From Roseiflexus sp. RS-1 (GTDB lineage Bacteria > Chloroflexota > Chloroflexia > Chloroflexales > Roseiflexaceae): a DNA stretch of 64,000 bases. Positions within the stretch are counted from its first letter, which is position 1. The number at the start of each line of letters is the position of its first letter. The stretch spans positions 1,860,001-1,924,000 of the forward strand of contig NC_009523.1 in assembly GCF_000016665.1 (NCBI RefSeq), given 5' to 3'. Below, piece by piece: positions 7,735 to 17,025 of this stretch. The translations under genes were made by a program, and so were the position numbers. A model generated the notes under the pieces. That model saw nothing but the letters and a program-made list of their open reading frames with translations, was not told the DNA's origin and did not search any database.

Positions 7735-10059
7735 ATGCTTGAACCCAATCAGATTTTGCAGGGACGGTACAAGATTATCGAGTCTATCGGGCGCGGCGGG
7801 ATGGGCGCTGTGTATAAGGCAATCGACACCCGTCTGCATGCCATCGTCGCGCTCAAGCAAACCCTTGTATCGGGCGAGGCGCCGCGGCGGGCGTTCGAAC
7901 GCGAAGCGCAGTTGCTTGCCGGGTTGCGGCATCCGGCATTGCCCAAAGTAAGCGATCACTTTGTCGAGGAGGATGGTCAATTTCTGGTGATGGAATTCAT
8001 CCCCGGCGATGATCTGGGGACGCTCCTGAGCAAGCGCGCGGGTCCTTTTCCGGTCGCCGATGTGCTCCGCTGGGCGGATGTGCTGCTCGATGCGCTGGAA
8101 TATCTCCACGGGCATACGCCGCCGATCATTCATCGCGACATCAAGCCGCAGAATCTGAAACTCACCGACCGCGGCGAGATTATTCTGCTCGACTTTGGGC
8201 TGGCAAAGGGCGCTGCCGCCGCAATGACCCGCACGGCATCGACCGCCAGCGTCTTCGGGTATACGCCGCACTATGCGCCGCTTGAACAGATCAAGGGAAC
8301 CGGAACCGATCCGCGCAGCGATCTCTATTCGCTCGGCGCCACGCTGTACCATCTGCTGACCGGTGCGCCGCCGCCTGATGCCCTGACCCGCGCTGCGGCG
8401 ATCATCAATGGCGAGCCGGATCCGCTGGTTCCCGCCAATATTCAGAATCCTGCCGTCAATCCAGCGATTGCGGCAGTCCTGATGCGGGCAATGGCGCAAC
8501 GCCCCGACCAGCGCTACCAGTCGGCGGCGCTGATGCGCACTGCGCTGCGCGATGCGGCGCGCGGCGGCGCGGCAGCCACAGTGCTTCTTGAGGAACCGCC
8601 GCCAACTGTTGTGCGGGTTGCAGACGAGGCACAGCAACAGGCGGCATATGTCGGCGCCGGCGCCATTCCATCAGGCGCTGGTACGCGCGCATTTACCAGC
8701 ACCACCCAGAATCAACCGGCCCCAACACCTGCGTCGGCTGCGCGCCCTGGATGGTTGCTGCCCCTGGCAGGGGTGGTTGTCGTGGCGCTGGCGGTGATTG
8801 GCGGGTTTCTCGCGTTTGGGCGTGGCGGCGATCAACCTCCAACGCAGTTGACGCCGGGCGGAGCAGTAGGGGTGATCGAGACGCCGCCCACCATGACTCT
8901 CCTGCCAACCGCAGCGCCGCTCGATAACGAACAGTTGCTGCAAACCGCCGTCGTGCTGCAAACTGCGGAAGCCGAGCGCCGCACGGCGGAGGTTGCCACT
9001 GCGCGCGCGATTGTCAATCAGGTCGATAGCGCCAATACACAGACGGCGATTGCATTGCAACCATCGCCGACGGCGCTGCCGCCCACCGATACACCCACGC
9101 CGACCGAAACCCCGGCGCCAACCAATACGCCCGCGCCCACGAATACGCCACGTCCCACGAATACGCCGCGTCCGACCAATACACCGGGTCCCACCAATAC
9201 GCCCGATCCGAATCCGCCAACGCAGGCGCCGACGCAACCGCCAACCGGTCCGACGGCCGCCCCTGCCGGTCCAACGGGTGTTGTGCTCGGCATTGGCGGA
9301 AGTGGCGACCTGTTCCGTGGTACCGCCCGGCGCGGTACGATCAATCCGGCGGAGGGCGATGGCGGCTCCTGCATCCAGGGGCGCGTGGTTCAGGCGAATG
9401 GTGGTCTGTTCCAGAGTTTCTATGTGCAGGTGGATAATCGGGGACGAACGATTCCGGCGAAGCATTTCTACGATACCGGCAATTATCGCATCTGTGGACT
9501 CGGCGAGGGAGAGTGGGGTATTGCGGTGTATGCGGTCAACAATAAGCCGACAACTCCCGCTGAGCAGGCCGGTCATCAGGTACGGGTCCGTTTGAGTGGA
9601 CAGCCCGGTGAGATTTTCTATGTTGACTTCACGGCACGCCAGGACCTGGTGGTGCCGACCGAGGTTCCGACGCCGACACCAGAGCCGCCGACGCCAACCC
9701 CGGAAGCCAGCCCCTACGATGGGACATGGCGCGGCACGAATTCTGGTACAACGACAACCGGCCCCTATCCGCCAGGACGTTTCGAGATCGAGGTGCGCAA
9801 TGGCGCTATCTATCGCATCTCGGTTGATGGTCCGTCGTGTCCGTTCGAGACGTACCCGAACTTCCCGAATGGCATCCGTATCAGCGGCAATACGTTTGCG
9901 ATCAGTGGCGGCGTCTTCCATCCGGTTACCGGCGGTAATCCGAACCATGTCGTCAGCGTCAGCGGCACGTTTGTATCAGGGTCGCTGGCGAATGGTGTGC
10001 TGGCGGCGCAACTCGACGGCACATCATGCGCGAATGCGACCTGGAGTGCGCGCAAGTGA
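7735..10059 (+). CDS. Membrane-anchored Ser/Thr protein kinase with Pro/Thr-rich extracellular region
   Basis: A PknB-type kinase. The cytoplasmic kinase domain (about residues 8-270) has the glycine loop [12 protein letters not shown], the ATP lysine in VALK, the catalytic loop HRDIKPQN, the DFG motif DFGLAKG and an activation segment rich in Thr/Ser ([19 protein letters not shown]). A single membrane segment follows near residue 345 ([20 protein letters not shown]). Outside it is a linker of repeated PTNTP units, a small beta-rich domain containing [12 protein letters not shown], a second PTPEP linker and a C-terminal beta domain beginning [11 protein letters not shown]. The start at 7735 has GGAAGGG at suitable spacing; an upstream ATG at 7714 would add seven residues. 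The extracellular part probably senses an external signal, but the ligand is unknown. Confidence 0.93.
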   Translation: MLEPNQILQGRYKIIESIGRGGMGAVYKAIDTRLHAIVALKQTLVSGEAPRRAFEREAQLLAGLRHPALPKVSDHFVEEDGQFLVMEFIPGDDLGTLLSKRAGPFPVADVLRWADVLLDALEYLHGHTPPIIHRDIKPQNLKLTDRGEIILLDFGLAKGAAAAMTRTASTASVFGYTPHYAPLEQIKGTGTDPRSDLYSLGATLYHLLTGAPPPDALTRAAAIINGEPDPLVPANIQNPAVNPAIAAVLMRAMAQRPDQRYQSAALMRTALRDAARGGAAATVLLEEPPPTVVRVADEAQQQAAYVGAGAIPSGAGTRAFTSTTQNQPAPTPASAARPGWLLPLAGVVVVALAVIGGFLAFGRGGDQPPTQLTPGGAVGVIETPPTMTLLPTAAPLDNEQLLQTAVVLQTAEAERRTAEVATARAIVNQVDSANTQTAIALQPSPTALPPTDTPTPTETPAPTNTPAPTNTPRPTNTPRPTNTPGPTNTPDPNPPTQAPTQPPTGPTAAPAGPTGVVLGIGGSGDLFRGTARRGTINPAEGDGGSCIQGRVVQANGGLFQSFYVQVDNRGRTIPAKHFYDTGNYRICGLGEGEWGIAVYAVNNKPTTPAEQAGHQVRVRLSGQPGEIFYVDFTARQDLVVPTEVPTPTPEPPTPTPEASPYDGTWRGTNSGTTTTGPYPPGRFEIEVRNGAIYRISVDGPSCPFETYPNFPNGIRISGNTFAISGGVFHPVTGGNPNHVVSVSGTFVSGSLANGVLAAQLDGTSCANATWSARK

Positions 10060-10077
10060 TATTGACCATCCAGCGGG

Positions 10078-11220
10078 ATGCACATACTCTGGCTCGATGC
10101 CTTTCACGGCGGTTCGCACGCCGCTGTCTCACAGGGGTTTGCGCGTCATAGCCAGCATGCGGTGACGCTTCTGACGCTGTCGCCAGCCGGCGGATGGCGC
10201 TGGCGCATGCGGGGAGCGGCGATCACCTTCGCGCGTGAGGTGCATCGTCGCTCCCTGCCACCTGTTGATCTTATCGTTGCCACCGATATGCTCGATGTGG
10301 CGACTTTCCTCGGACTGACGCGCGATCAACTGGTGAATGTTCCCGTTGCGCTCTACATGCACGAAAATCAGTTGACCTATCCCCTGCCGCCGGGTCGCAC
10401 ACGCGACCTGGCGTTTCCGTGGATCAACTACACATCCGCTCTGGCCGCCGACGCGATCTTTTTCAACTCCGCCTTCCACCGCGACTCCTTCTTTGCTGCG
10501 TTGCCGGATTTGCCGGGACGGTACCATGATCATCAGGAACGTGACCTGCTTGATGCACTTGCGGCGCGTGCGCGCGTTCTGCCGCCTGGAATCGATCTTG
10601 CCCGCCTGGATATGCCGGACGCATCGGAGCGATTATCGGTTCATCAAACGCCGACGCTGTTGTGGAACAGTCGCTGGGAGTATGATAAGGGACCCGAAAC
10701 CTTCTTTGCCGCGCTACGGGAGTTGAAGCGGCGCGCCATCGATTTCCGCGTGATCGTGCTTGGCGAACATATCAATCCACGCCACCCGACATTTCTGGCA
10801 GCGCGCGACGAACTGGAGCGTTATGTGCTGGCATGGGGATACGCGCCCGATCTGGAAACCTATCGCCGGTTGCTCCATCAGGCGGATATTGTCGTCAGCA
10901 CTGCGATCCAGGAGTTCTTCGGCATTGCAGTCGTGGAAGCGATCTATTGCGGGTGCGTACCGTTACTGCCAGATCGCCTGAGTTACCCGGAATTGATCCC
11001 CTCCCACCTTCACCCAACCTGTCTCTACCGTGATGATGACCACCTGGCGGATCGTCTGTGCGAGATGATCGCCATGCTGCCGGATCTGAAGCGCATCGAC
11101 TTCCGCGCTATCGTCGTCGGGTACGACTGGTCGTGTATGGCGGCGCGCTACGATGCCGCGTTTGCCGATGTCGTCACCACGCGCGGCTATGGTGACTTCG
11201 CTGCAAAAACGCACCGCTGA
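10078..11220 (+). CDS. Glycosyltransferase of the tRNA-queuosine mannosyltransferase (DUF3524/GTDC1-like) family
   Basis: A 380-residue GT-B glycosyltransferase. The N-terminus MHILWLDAFHGGSH followed by LTLSPAGGWRWRMRGAA and YMHENQLTYP is the signature of the DUF3524 domain, whose vertebrate member GTDC1/QTMAN mannosylates queuosine in tRNA-Asp. The C-terminal half has the nucleotide-sugar fold with WNSRWEYDKGPETFF and EFFGIAVVEAIYCGCVPLLP, where the Glu of the EX7E-like motif sits. Inference: a bacterial enzyme acting on queuosine-tRNA or a similar acceptor. No queuosine synthesis gene is nearby. It starts 18 bases after the kinase stop. The IS110 element lies eight bases beyond its stop codon, so the coding region is intact. 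Confidence 0.8.
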   Translation: MHILWLDAFHGGSHAAVSQGFARHSQHAVTLLTLSPAGGWRWRMRGAAITFAREVHRRSLPPVDLIVATDMLDVATFLGLTRDQLVNVPVALYMHENQLTYPLPPGRTRDLAFPWINYTSALAADAIFFNSAFHRDSFFAALPDLPGRYHDHQERDLLDALAARARVLPPGIDLARLDMPDASERLSVHQTPTLLWNSRWEYDKGPETFFAALRELKRRAIDFRVIVLGEHINPRHPTFLAARDELERYVLAWGYAPDLETYRRLLHQADIVVSTAIQEFFGIAVVEAIYCGCVPLLPDRLSYPELIPSHLHPTCLYRDDDHLADRLCEMIAMLPDLKRIDFRAIVVGYDWSCMAARYDAAFADVVTTRGYGDFAAKTHR

Positions 11221-11244
11221 GACGCCGAGTAACTGTGTTGCTTG

Positions 11245-12207
11245 TCAAGGGGCGCTCGTATGCACAGCCGGATCCCAGGGCTTTTGCTGACGCAATATTG
11301 CGCCGAGAATAGTCAGCAGCTTGCGCATCGCAGCGACGATGGCGACCTTGCGCGGCTTGCCAGCTTGACACAGGCGCTGATCGAAGGCGCGCCTGACCAG
11401 ACGGCGCCGCGTGGCCGCCAGGGTCGCCATGTACAACACGCTGCGCACATCCCTCCTGCCGCCGGAGATATGCCGGGGTTTGTGCTGTGCGCCGCTCTGA
11501 TTGGCATACGGCGCAACGCCCACAACGGCCGCCGCTTCCGTGCGCTTGATGGTCCCCAGTTCGGGCAGGCGGAGCAGCAGGTTCAGTGCGGTGATCGCGC
11601 CGATGCCGGGCACGCTTTCGCGCAGCTCCCGTTTCCGGCGCACCTCGTCGGTGCGCTCCGCCTCGTTGTCGCGTTCCTGCTCAAGCGCACGGATCTCCTG
11701 ATCCAGCCAATCAATATGCTGCTGGATGCCCGGGCGGAGGTTCGGCGCGGCAGCCGTCAACCGATTGATCTCAGCCGTCCGCATCTGAATCACCTGCTCC
11801 CGCCGGACCAGCAGGTCGCGCAAGGATGCGCGCTGCTCGTCCGTCGCTTGGTGGTGCGGCGGGCGCACCCGTTCGGCAAAGCGGGCGAGCAACCGGGCAT
11901 CCAGGCGGTCGGTCTTCGCCTGGCGTCCTTCCGCGTGCGCCAGGGCGCGCACGCGGCGTGGCTGCACCCGCGCCGTCGGCACGCCAGCCTGGAGCAGTTG
12001 GGCGAACACCATGCGCTCCAGCCCGCCGGTCGCCTCCAGCACAATCAGGGTCGGCTGCAGGCGCTGGAGTCGCGTGACCAGGAGCTGGACACCTTCGTCG
12101 GTAGACGGTATCGTCTCGCGTGGCGCGTGCGGGTCGGCGCCAAACGCCACATCCAGCGTCTGTTTGGAGACATCAATGCCGATAAAGAGCGACTCACGGG
12201 AAGCCAT
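11245..12207 (-). CDS. IS110-family transposase (bridge-RNA recombinase)
   Basis: 320 residues. The N-terminal RuvC-like domain has a full DEDD set: Asp12 in FIGIDVSK, Glu58 in VLEATGG, and Asp100 and Asp103 in KTDRLDA. A coiled-coil region occupies about residues 125-195, then a helix-hairpin-helix ESVPGIGAITA and the C-terminal transposase_20 domain with Ser238 in YANQSGAQ and RDVRSVLYMATLAA. Ser238 is the likely nucleophile by comparison with the family. The start has AGGAGG upstream. The reading frame is intact, so the element may still be active. Confidence 0.95.
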   Translation of the reverse strand: MASRESLFIGIDVSKQTLDVAFGADPHAPRETIPSTDEGVQLLVTRLQRLQPTLIVLEATGGLERMVFAQLLQAGVPTARVQPRRVRALAHAEGRQAKTDRLDARLLARFAERVRPPHHQATDEQRASLRDLLVRREQVIQMRTAEINRLTAAAPNLRPGIQQHIDWLDQEIRALEQERDNEAERTDEVRRKRELRESVPGIGAITALNLLLRLPELGTIKRTEAAAVVGVAPYANQSGAQHKPRHISGGRRDVRSVLYMATLAATRRRLVRRAFDQRLCQAGKPRKVAIVAAMRKLLTILGAILRQQKPWDPAVHTSAP

Positions 12208-12224
12208 ACACAGAACCTCCTGAG

Positions 12225-12362
12225 GAAAACGGCGCCAGCCTTGCTAGCATATGCGGGTTTGAGGGCCCAGATAACTGTTCGGCTTGGTCGCGTTGAAGGA
12301 CACGGCTACCCAACACTCCGCGGCGATCTCGTGAACCTGGCGCAGAACGGTATACCGTGTCC
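12225..12362 (-). ncRNA. Predicted IS110 bridge RNA
   Basis: The region between the left-end TATAAT and the transposase contains, in transcription order, two guide-like segments. First, TCTGCGCC (plus-strand 12339-12346) is identical to the eight bases directly next to the core in the left flank (12379-12386), and CGCCG soon after matches the other flank next to the core (11223-11227). Second, ACAGTTA (12272-12278) is identical to the seven bases next to the core at the right end of the element (11230-11236), and TATGCTAG (12244-12251) pairs with the left-end sequence plus core with one wobble. This is the target-loop then donor-loop order known for IS621. RNA ends are approximate. Confidence 0.8.
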
Positions 12363-12509
12363 CGTTAGATTATACTAGGGCGCAGAGAACCCTCCAAACG
12401 GACCATGATGGATGTATGGCGCAGCATACGGGTGCGTGACTCGCTCTGGAATCCGCCGCTGTGAACGTTGCGCCTCAGCGGTGACCTGCCCTTTTTGCAG
12501 TGGACTCTA

Positions 12510-12518
12510 TGGTACAAT
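12510..12518 (+). promoter_or_regulatory. Extended -10 promoter of the DUF3048 lipoprotein gene
   Basis: TGGTACAAT is an extended -10. A start from it would place the whole 22-bp repeat array in a roughly 300-base leader before the lipoprotein start. Confidence 0.5.
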
Positions 12519-12553
12519 ACCGTGTGCCCATTGGTGTCGGTAATGCCAGGTGT

Positions 12554-12772
12554 TGGTTGAACGTACAACGTTTCAAGGTTCAACGTGCAACGTTTCAAGG
12601 TTCAACGTACAACGTTTCAAGGTTCAACGTGCAACGTTTCAAGGTTCAACGTGCAACGTTTCAAGGTTCAACGTACAACGTTTCAAGGTTCAACGTGCAA
12701 CGTTTCAAGGTTCAACGTGCAACGTTCAACCTTCAACCTTCAACCTTCAACGTTCCAACCTTCAACGTTACT
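12554..12772. repeat. 22-bp tandem array (GTTCAACGTRCAACGTTTCAAG)-type
   Basis: About seven to eight copies of a 22-bp unit made from GGTTCAACGT, R, CAACGTTTCAA, with G or A at the variable base, then a tail of CAACCTT heptamers. There are no spacers, so it is not CRISPR. It fills the 5' leader of the following gene. With the spacer 12379-12553 it makes up the gene-free stretch after the IS element. Confidence 0.9.
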
Positions 12773-12826
12773 TAAGGATTATCGATGCGTGTGAACATGT
12801 TCGCCGAATCGTTCAGAAAGGTGACA

Positions 12827-14002
12827 ATGCTGCGTCGCTCCGCCATTCTCGTACTCCCCGGTCTCTTGGTTGCCCTGATCACCGGCGCGTGCAGCTCGCC
12901 CCCTCCGGTCACGTCGTCTGCGCCGACTGCTGCTCTGCCAACCACTGTTCCGCCGACCGCTGCGCCGACCAGCGCGCCAGCGTCCGCGCCGACCGCTGCG
13001 CCGACCGGTGCGCCAACGTCCGCGCCGACCGCCGCGCCGACCAGCGTGCCAACGTCCGCGCCGACCGCCGCGCCGACGGTTGTGACGCTCGATCCGATCA
13101 CCGGCGCGCCGGCGCTGGCGCGTGGCGCTCTCCGGCAACGCCCGATTGTGGTGATGATCGACAATCATCCCAATGCATATCCGCAGTCGGGTCTCGACAA
13201 GGCGGCAGTGGTGTTCGAGGCGCTGGCAGAGTTTGGATTGACCCGCTTTATGGCGGTTTATGCTCCGGGCATCACGCCGGAGGCCTCATCGATTGGTCCG
13301 GTGCGCAGCGCACGGCTCTACTTTGTGCAATGGGCAATGGAGTTTCGCGGTCTGTACGTGCACGCGGGTGGTGCGCCGCAGGCGCTGGAAACTCTTCGGA
13401 ATACGACGAGCCTGGTGGATGTCGATGCGCTGTTCCAGAACAGGAGCGTCTATTTTGCGCGCATCGCGCAACGTTCTGCGCCGCACAATCTGTACACCGA
13501 CAGCGCTGCGCTCGAACGGGCGTTGCGCGATCTTGCGCCGGAGCCGTTCGGCGATCCGGAGATTGGCTTTCTCTTCAAGCCGGACGCCCCGCCCGATGCG
13601 CGCCCGCCTGCCCGACGGATCGAGTACTTTTTCATCTATCGGGAAGACCCGGCAGGATGGACGTATGACCCGGCGACTAACAGTTATCTGCGGTTGCGCC
13701 GCGGGCGCCCGGCAATCGATGCGGTGACCGGGCAGCAACTGCGGGTGAAGAATGTGGTTGTGATGGAAGTTCCAGAGAAGCCCATCCCCGGCGATGACAA
13801 AGGACGGATCGAGCAAATGGTGATCGGCAGCGGCAAGGCGCGCGTCTTTATGGATGGCGTCGAGCGTGAGGTGACGTGGCAAAAGGGTGCGCCAGAGGAT
13901 CGTCTGCTCTTCCTTGACGCTTCCGGGAACGAGATCGCGTTCAACGCCGGTCAGATCTGGATCGTCGCGCTCCCATCGCTTGAAAATCTGACCATTTCGT
14001 AG
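12827..14002 (+). CDS. DUF3048 (YerB-like) lipoprotein
   Basis: A secreted lipoprotein of about 391 residues. The start at 12827 (MLRRSAILVLPGLLV) has GAAAGG upstream; an alternative ATG lies at 12785. The signal peptide ends in a lipobox ITGAC. A low-complexity linker of SAPTAAPT repeats follows to about residue 85. The body is the DUF3048 domain: RQRPIVVMIDNHPNAYPQSGL, EFGLTRFMAVYAPG, IGPVRSARLYFVQWA, and the C-terminal part with VTWQKGAPEDRLLFLDASGNEI and NAGQIWIVALP. The biochemical role of DUF3048 proteins is not established; YerB is an envelope lipoprotein in Bacillus. Its stop faces the recR stop four bases away. Confidence 0.9.
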   Translation: MLRRSAILVLPGLLVALITGACSSPPPVTSSAPTAALPTTVPPTAAPTSAPASAPTAAPTGAPTSAPTAAPTSVPTSAPTAAPTVVTLDPITGAPALARGALRQRPIVVMIDNHPNAYPQSGLDKAAVVFEALAEFGLTRFMAVYAPGITPEASSIGPVRSARLYFVQWAMEFRGLYVHAGGAPQALETLRNTTSLVDVDALFQNRSVYFARIAQRSAPHNLYTDSAALERALRDLAPEPFGDPEIGFLFKPDAPPDARPPARRIEYFFIYREDPAGWTYDPATNSYLRLRRGRPAIDAVTGQQLRVKNVVVMEVPEKPIPGDDKGRIEQMVIGSGKARVFMDGVEREVTWQKGAPEDRLLFLDASGNEIAFNAGQIWIVALPSLENLTIS

Positions 14003-14006
14003 CGCC

Positions 14007-14624
14007 CTACATCTCGCGCCGCCCTTCGAGCGCCGAACCCAGCGTGCCGGGGTCGGCCCACTCCAGGTCGCCGCCGGTGGGCAATCCGCGCGCCAGGCGG
14101 GTCACGCGCACGCCGAGCGGCGCCAGGGCGCGTTGCAGGTGAAATGCTGTCGCTTCGCCTTCCAGGTTCGGATTGGTGGCGATAATCACCTCCTCAACCG
14201 GCTCGGCGCGCACCCGGTCGAGGAGTTCGTCAAAGTAGATATCCTCGCGGTTCATCCCTTCGAGCGGCGCAATGCGCCCATGCAGCACGTGGTACAACCC
14301 ACGGTACACGCCAGTGCGTTCGATCGCCACCACATCGAGCGGTTCTTCGACCACGCAAATAACACGCTGATCACGTGCAGGGTTGGCGCAGATGGCGCAC
14401 AGATCACCCTGGGTGATGAAATAGCAGCGCGAACACAACTGCACCTGTTGCTTCAACGCTGTCAGAGCGTGCGCCAGGGCAAGCGGCAGGTCATCGGGCG
14501 CACGCAGCAGGAAGAAGGTCAGGCGCGATGCCGTTTTGGGACCTACGCCGGGCAACCGGTTGAGCTCCTCGATCAGACGGATGACCGGCGCGGGCAGGAT
14601 CTGGATGTCGTGCGTCTGGTGCAT
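14007..14624 (-). CDS. recR: Recombination mediator RecR
   Basis: Acts with RecF/RecO in loading RecA at gapped DNA. The 205-residue product has an N-terminal helix-hairpin-helix (LNRLPGVGPKTASRL), a four-cysteine zinc finger (CSRC...CAIC), and a Toprim domain with ICVVEEPLDVVAIE and the conserved ATNPNLEGEATA. The C-terminal Walker-B-like end is VTRLARGLPTGGDLEWAD. It lies directly after the ebfC-like gene and dnaX, a conserved bacterial order. Confidence 0.97.
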   Translation of the reverse strand: MHQTHDIQILPAPVIRLIEELNRLPGVGPKTASRLTFFLLRAPDDLPLALAHALTALKQQVQLCSRCYFITQGDLCAICANPARDQRVICVVEEPLDVVAIERTGVYRGLYHVLHGRIAPLEGMNREDIYFDELLDRVRAEPVEEVIIATNPNLEGEATAFHLQRALAPLGVRVTRLARGLPTGGDLEWADPGTLGSALEGRREM

Positions 14625-14654
14625 ACGGACAGGTGTGCGCTTCCAGGCGCCCCT

Positions 14655-14957
14655 CTAGAAACCCGGCAACTTCATGCCGCCAGCCAGCGGTCCGAGACGC
14701 TGTTCCGCCAGTTCCTGCGCTTTTTTGCTGGCATCGGCGATGGCGGCAACGATCAGGTCCTGCAACGTTTCGACATCGTCGGGATCGACCACTTCCGGCG
14801 CGAGCTTGATCGATTTGATCTCACGATGACCGTTCATGGTGACGGTCACATAACTGCCTGCTGTTCCTTCCACTGTCGTATTCGCCAGTTCCTCCTGGAT
14901 GCGCATCATCTCCTTCTGCATCTGGCGAGCCATCTGTTCCAGTTGTCGCGGGTTCAT
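14655..14957 (-). CDS. YbaB/EbfC nucleoid-associated protein
   Basis: A 100-residue DNA-binding protein of the YbaB/EbfC family. It begins MNPRQLEQMARQMQKEMMRIQEEL, a helical stretch rich in Met/Gln, followed by the family core VTVTMNGHREIKSIKLAPEVVDPDD and a C-terminal helix ending in the glycine-rich tail GGMKLPGF. The dnaX-ybaB-recR order supports the call. It starts 15 bases after the dnaX stop. Confidence 0.95.
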   Translation of the reverse strand: MNPRQLEQMARQMQKEMMRIQEELANTTVEGTAGSYVTVTMNGHREIKSIKLAPEVVDPDDVETLQDLIVAAIADASKKAQELAEQRLGPLAGGMKLPGF

Positions 14958-14972
14958 GCGGGTGCTCCTTGA

Positions 14973-16772
14973 TTATGCATTCGGATCTTCCACAGCAATA
15001 ATGTCGGCGTCGAAAATGTTGAGCGCTGCGCGAACGAGCGGATCTTTGCGCGTTGCACGGATCTGCTCGCGCAGAGCGCCGGGATTCTCGCGCCGCTGCG
15101 CTTCGACAACGCAGCGAATGGAAAACATCGTGCCCATGTGTTTGCTGATCACCTGCTCGACGATCTGGCGTACCGCCGGCTTCTCCAGCCTGGCAACAAA
15201 CCACTCGCTCGGCACTTCCAGGATCAGTGTGCCATCCTTGACATCGACCGGGCGAACGCCGCTGTTGAGTAACGCCTGGAGGGTTTTGTCGTGAACGCGC
15301 ACATCGCGCGTGATGTTGTGCCAGATGCTTTCGATCTGTTCCAGCGCGGCGGCATCGGCATTCGCGGCGGCCACGCCTTCGCCGGTTTCGACCGGCGGTT
15401 CGGACGCGCGCCGGGTTTGCGCCTGATGCTGGATGCGCGGGTCGTCTGGCGCAACCGGCTGGGGTGGCGACGTCTGGGGGGTTGCCATGTCTGCCGGAAT
15501 ACCGGGTTGGGGCGCTGGTTCGGCAACGGGTGAAGCACCGGAAGGGGACGCGGTCTCGATGATGGGGGGGGTGCCGGATGTTCCGGTCGTTGGTTGTACT
15601 GCCGGGGGAGACGGCGGCGTTTTGCGTTCGGGGCGAACAACGGGACGCGATGCAACAGTCGGGGCGCCTGCCATTGCCGTTGCCGGCGCCGGTGCGATCA
15701 CGGCCTCGATAACCGCCAGTTCGAGCGGGAGTTGACCATAGGAACTGACGCGCAACTGGTAATCCAGTTCGCTGAACAGTTTGACCCAACGCATCAGGGC
15801 GCCGAGATCAGCGCTGTGCGCCTGACGCTCGATCTGCACTGCTTCTTCTTCGGCAACATCAAGGAGCGAACGATCGGCGCCAGCGCGGAGCAGCATCACG
15901 GCGCGCAGCCGCTCGACCAGATCGCGGGTAAACTGACGCAGGTCGGCGCCCGCAGCGGCGACATTGGCGATCACCTGCAGCGCGCCCGGCAGATCACCGG
16001 CGATCAGTGCGTCCGCCAGCGCCGTCACTTCCTGCATTTCGCCGGCGCCAAGCAGGTTCCGCACCTGTTCGAGCGATATGGTTCCGCCACCGTATGCCAT
16101 CAACTGGTCGAGCACACTGAGCGCATCGCGCATACTGCCGGTAGCGGCGCGGGCAATCGCTTCGGCGACGCCCGCTTCCAGAGTGACGCCTTCCTGAGCC
16201 GCGATCGACCGCAGGTGCGCCGCAATCGAGGCAACGGTATGGCGGTTGAAGACGAAACGCTGACAGCGCGACAGGATCGTCGCCGGCACCTTGTGGACCT
16301 CGGTCGTCGCCAGGATGAAGAGCGCGTGCGGCGGCGGCTCTTCGAGCGTCTTCAACAGCGCATTGAACGCCGCCGTCGAGAGCATATGCACTTCGTCGAT
16401 GATGTAGACCTTGGTGCGCGCAACTGCCGGGCGGAACTGCACGCGCTCGATGATCTCGCGCGCATCTTCGACGCTCGTGTGCGATGCAGCGTCCATTTCG
16501 ATCACGTCAACAGCATGTCCTTCGGCAATAGCGCGGCACGACTCGCACACGCCACACGGACGTTCTGCCGGCGGCGCGGTGCAGTTGACCGCCTTCGCCA
16601 GCAGACGCGCAACGGTCGTCTTACCGACGCCGCGCGGACCGGTGAACAGGTAGGCATGCGCAACCCGGCCCTCCGCAATCGCGTTCCGGAGTGTGCGGAC
16701 AACGTGTTCCTGCCCGATCAACTCATCGAACGTCTGTGATCGGTAGCGGCGGTAGAGCGCCTGTACGGTCAT
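14973..16772 (-). CDS. dnaX: DNA polymerase III subunit gamma/tau
   Basis: Clamp-loader ATPase. The product of about 599 residues begins MTVQALYRRYRSQTFDELIGQ, and this start (16772) is chosen because it matches the universal N-terminus; the open frame runs further to 16832. It shows Walker A GPRGVGKTT, a zinc-binding cluster (CTAPPAERPCGVCESC), the Walker B-like IDEVHML and the sensor SRC motif (LSRCQRF). Domain III is followed by a Pro/Thr-rich linker (about 380-480) and a tau-like C-terminal domain. I saw no slippery A/T run, so a separately made gamma form is not obvious. Confidence 0.96.
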   Translation of the reverse strand: MTVQALYRRYRSQTFDELIGQEHVVRTLRNAIAEGRVAHAYLFTGPRGVGKTTVARLLAKAVNCTAPPAERPCGVCESCRAIAEGHAVDVIEMDAASHTSVEDAREIIERVQFRPAVARTKVYIIDEVHMLSTAAFNALLKTLEEPPPHALFILATTEVHKVPATILSRCQRFVFNRHTVASIAAHLRSIAAQEGVTLEAGVAEAIARAATGSMRDALSVLDQLMAYGGGTISLEQVRNLLGAGEMQEVTALADALIAGDLPGALQVIANVAAAGADLRQFTRDLVERLRAVMLLRAGADRSLLDVAEEEAVQIERQAHSADLGALMRWVKLFSELDYQLRVSSYGQLPLELAVIEAVIAPAPATAMAGAPTVASRPVVRPERKTPPSPPAVQPTTGTSGTPPIIETASPSGASPVAEPAPQPGIPADMATPQTSPPQPVAPDDPRIQHQAQTRRASEPPVETGEGVAAANADAAALEQIESIWHNITRDVRVHDKTLQALLNSGVRPVDVKDGTLILEVPSEWFVARLEKPAVRQIVEQVISKHMGTMFSIRCVVEAQRRENPGALREQIRATRKDPLVRAALNIFDADIIAVEDPNA

Positions 16773-16887
16773 GCCTGTCTGCTCCGCGTTTGATCTCTGG
16801 GGCATTATACCTGAGGCGCTCCTGAGGGGCAAACCTGTGGCGTCGGGTACGTGTTCATATTTCTCCTGGGAGCGAGGGCATCATATC

Positions 16888-17025
16888 ATGGAGATTGAGA
16901 ATTTATAGCAGTTCTCGCAAAGATTGGTCTTGTTAGACAGGGCTATAATCCGGTATTTGCTCCTTGCCGTGGGGCTGATGGAGATTGAGCATTAAATCCG
17001 CTCTACCGCACAAGCCGTCGGGCTG
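16888..17025 (+). repeat. 5' fragments of the 116-bp ATGG/CCAT element
   Basis: Two truncated left ends, each starting ATGGAGATTGAG (at 16888 and 16979), stand before a fuller copy at 17026. The gene-free stretch 16773-17767 holds mainly such fragments and tandem partial units; no coding gene is supported in it. Confidence 0.8.

Larger units (their letters stand above)
11228..12378 (-). mobile_element. IS110-family insertion sequence, complete, ends defined
   Basis: The element encodes an IS110 transposase and carries a long non-coding left end, as in the IS110 subgroup. Both ends can be set from the sequence. A CT core (AG on the plus strand) lies at 12377-12378 and again at 11228-11229. 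Joining the ends at this core places the TTGACA at the right end (11243-11248) exactly 17 bp from the TATAAT at the left end (12369-12374), recreating a promoter as described for circular IS621. Segments of the leader RNA match both the element end and the flanking target (see the ncRNA entry). There are no long terminal inverted repeats, as expected. The predicted uninserted site reads GACGCCG-AG-GGCGCAG. Confidence 0.88.

Noticed and set aside
12554-12772. Possible CRISPR array
   Set aside because: Units are directly adjacent with no unique spacers and no cas genes are near.
12550-13668. Open frame through the 22-bp array into the DUF3048 gene in another frame
   Set aside because: The first part translates repeats and the rest is out of frame with a recognised lipoprotein.
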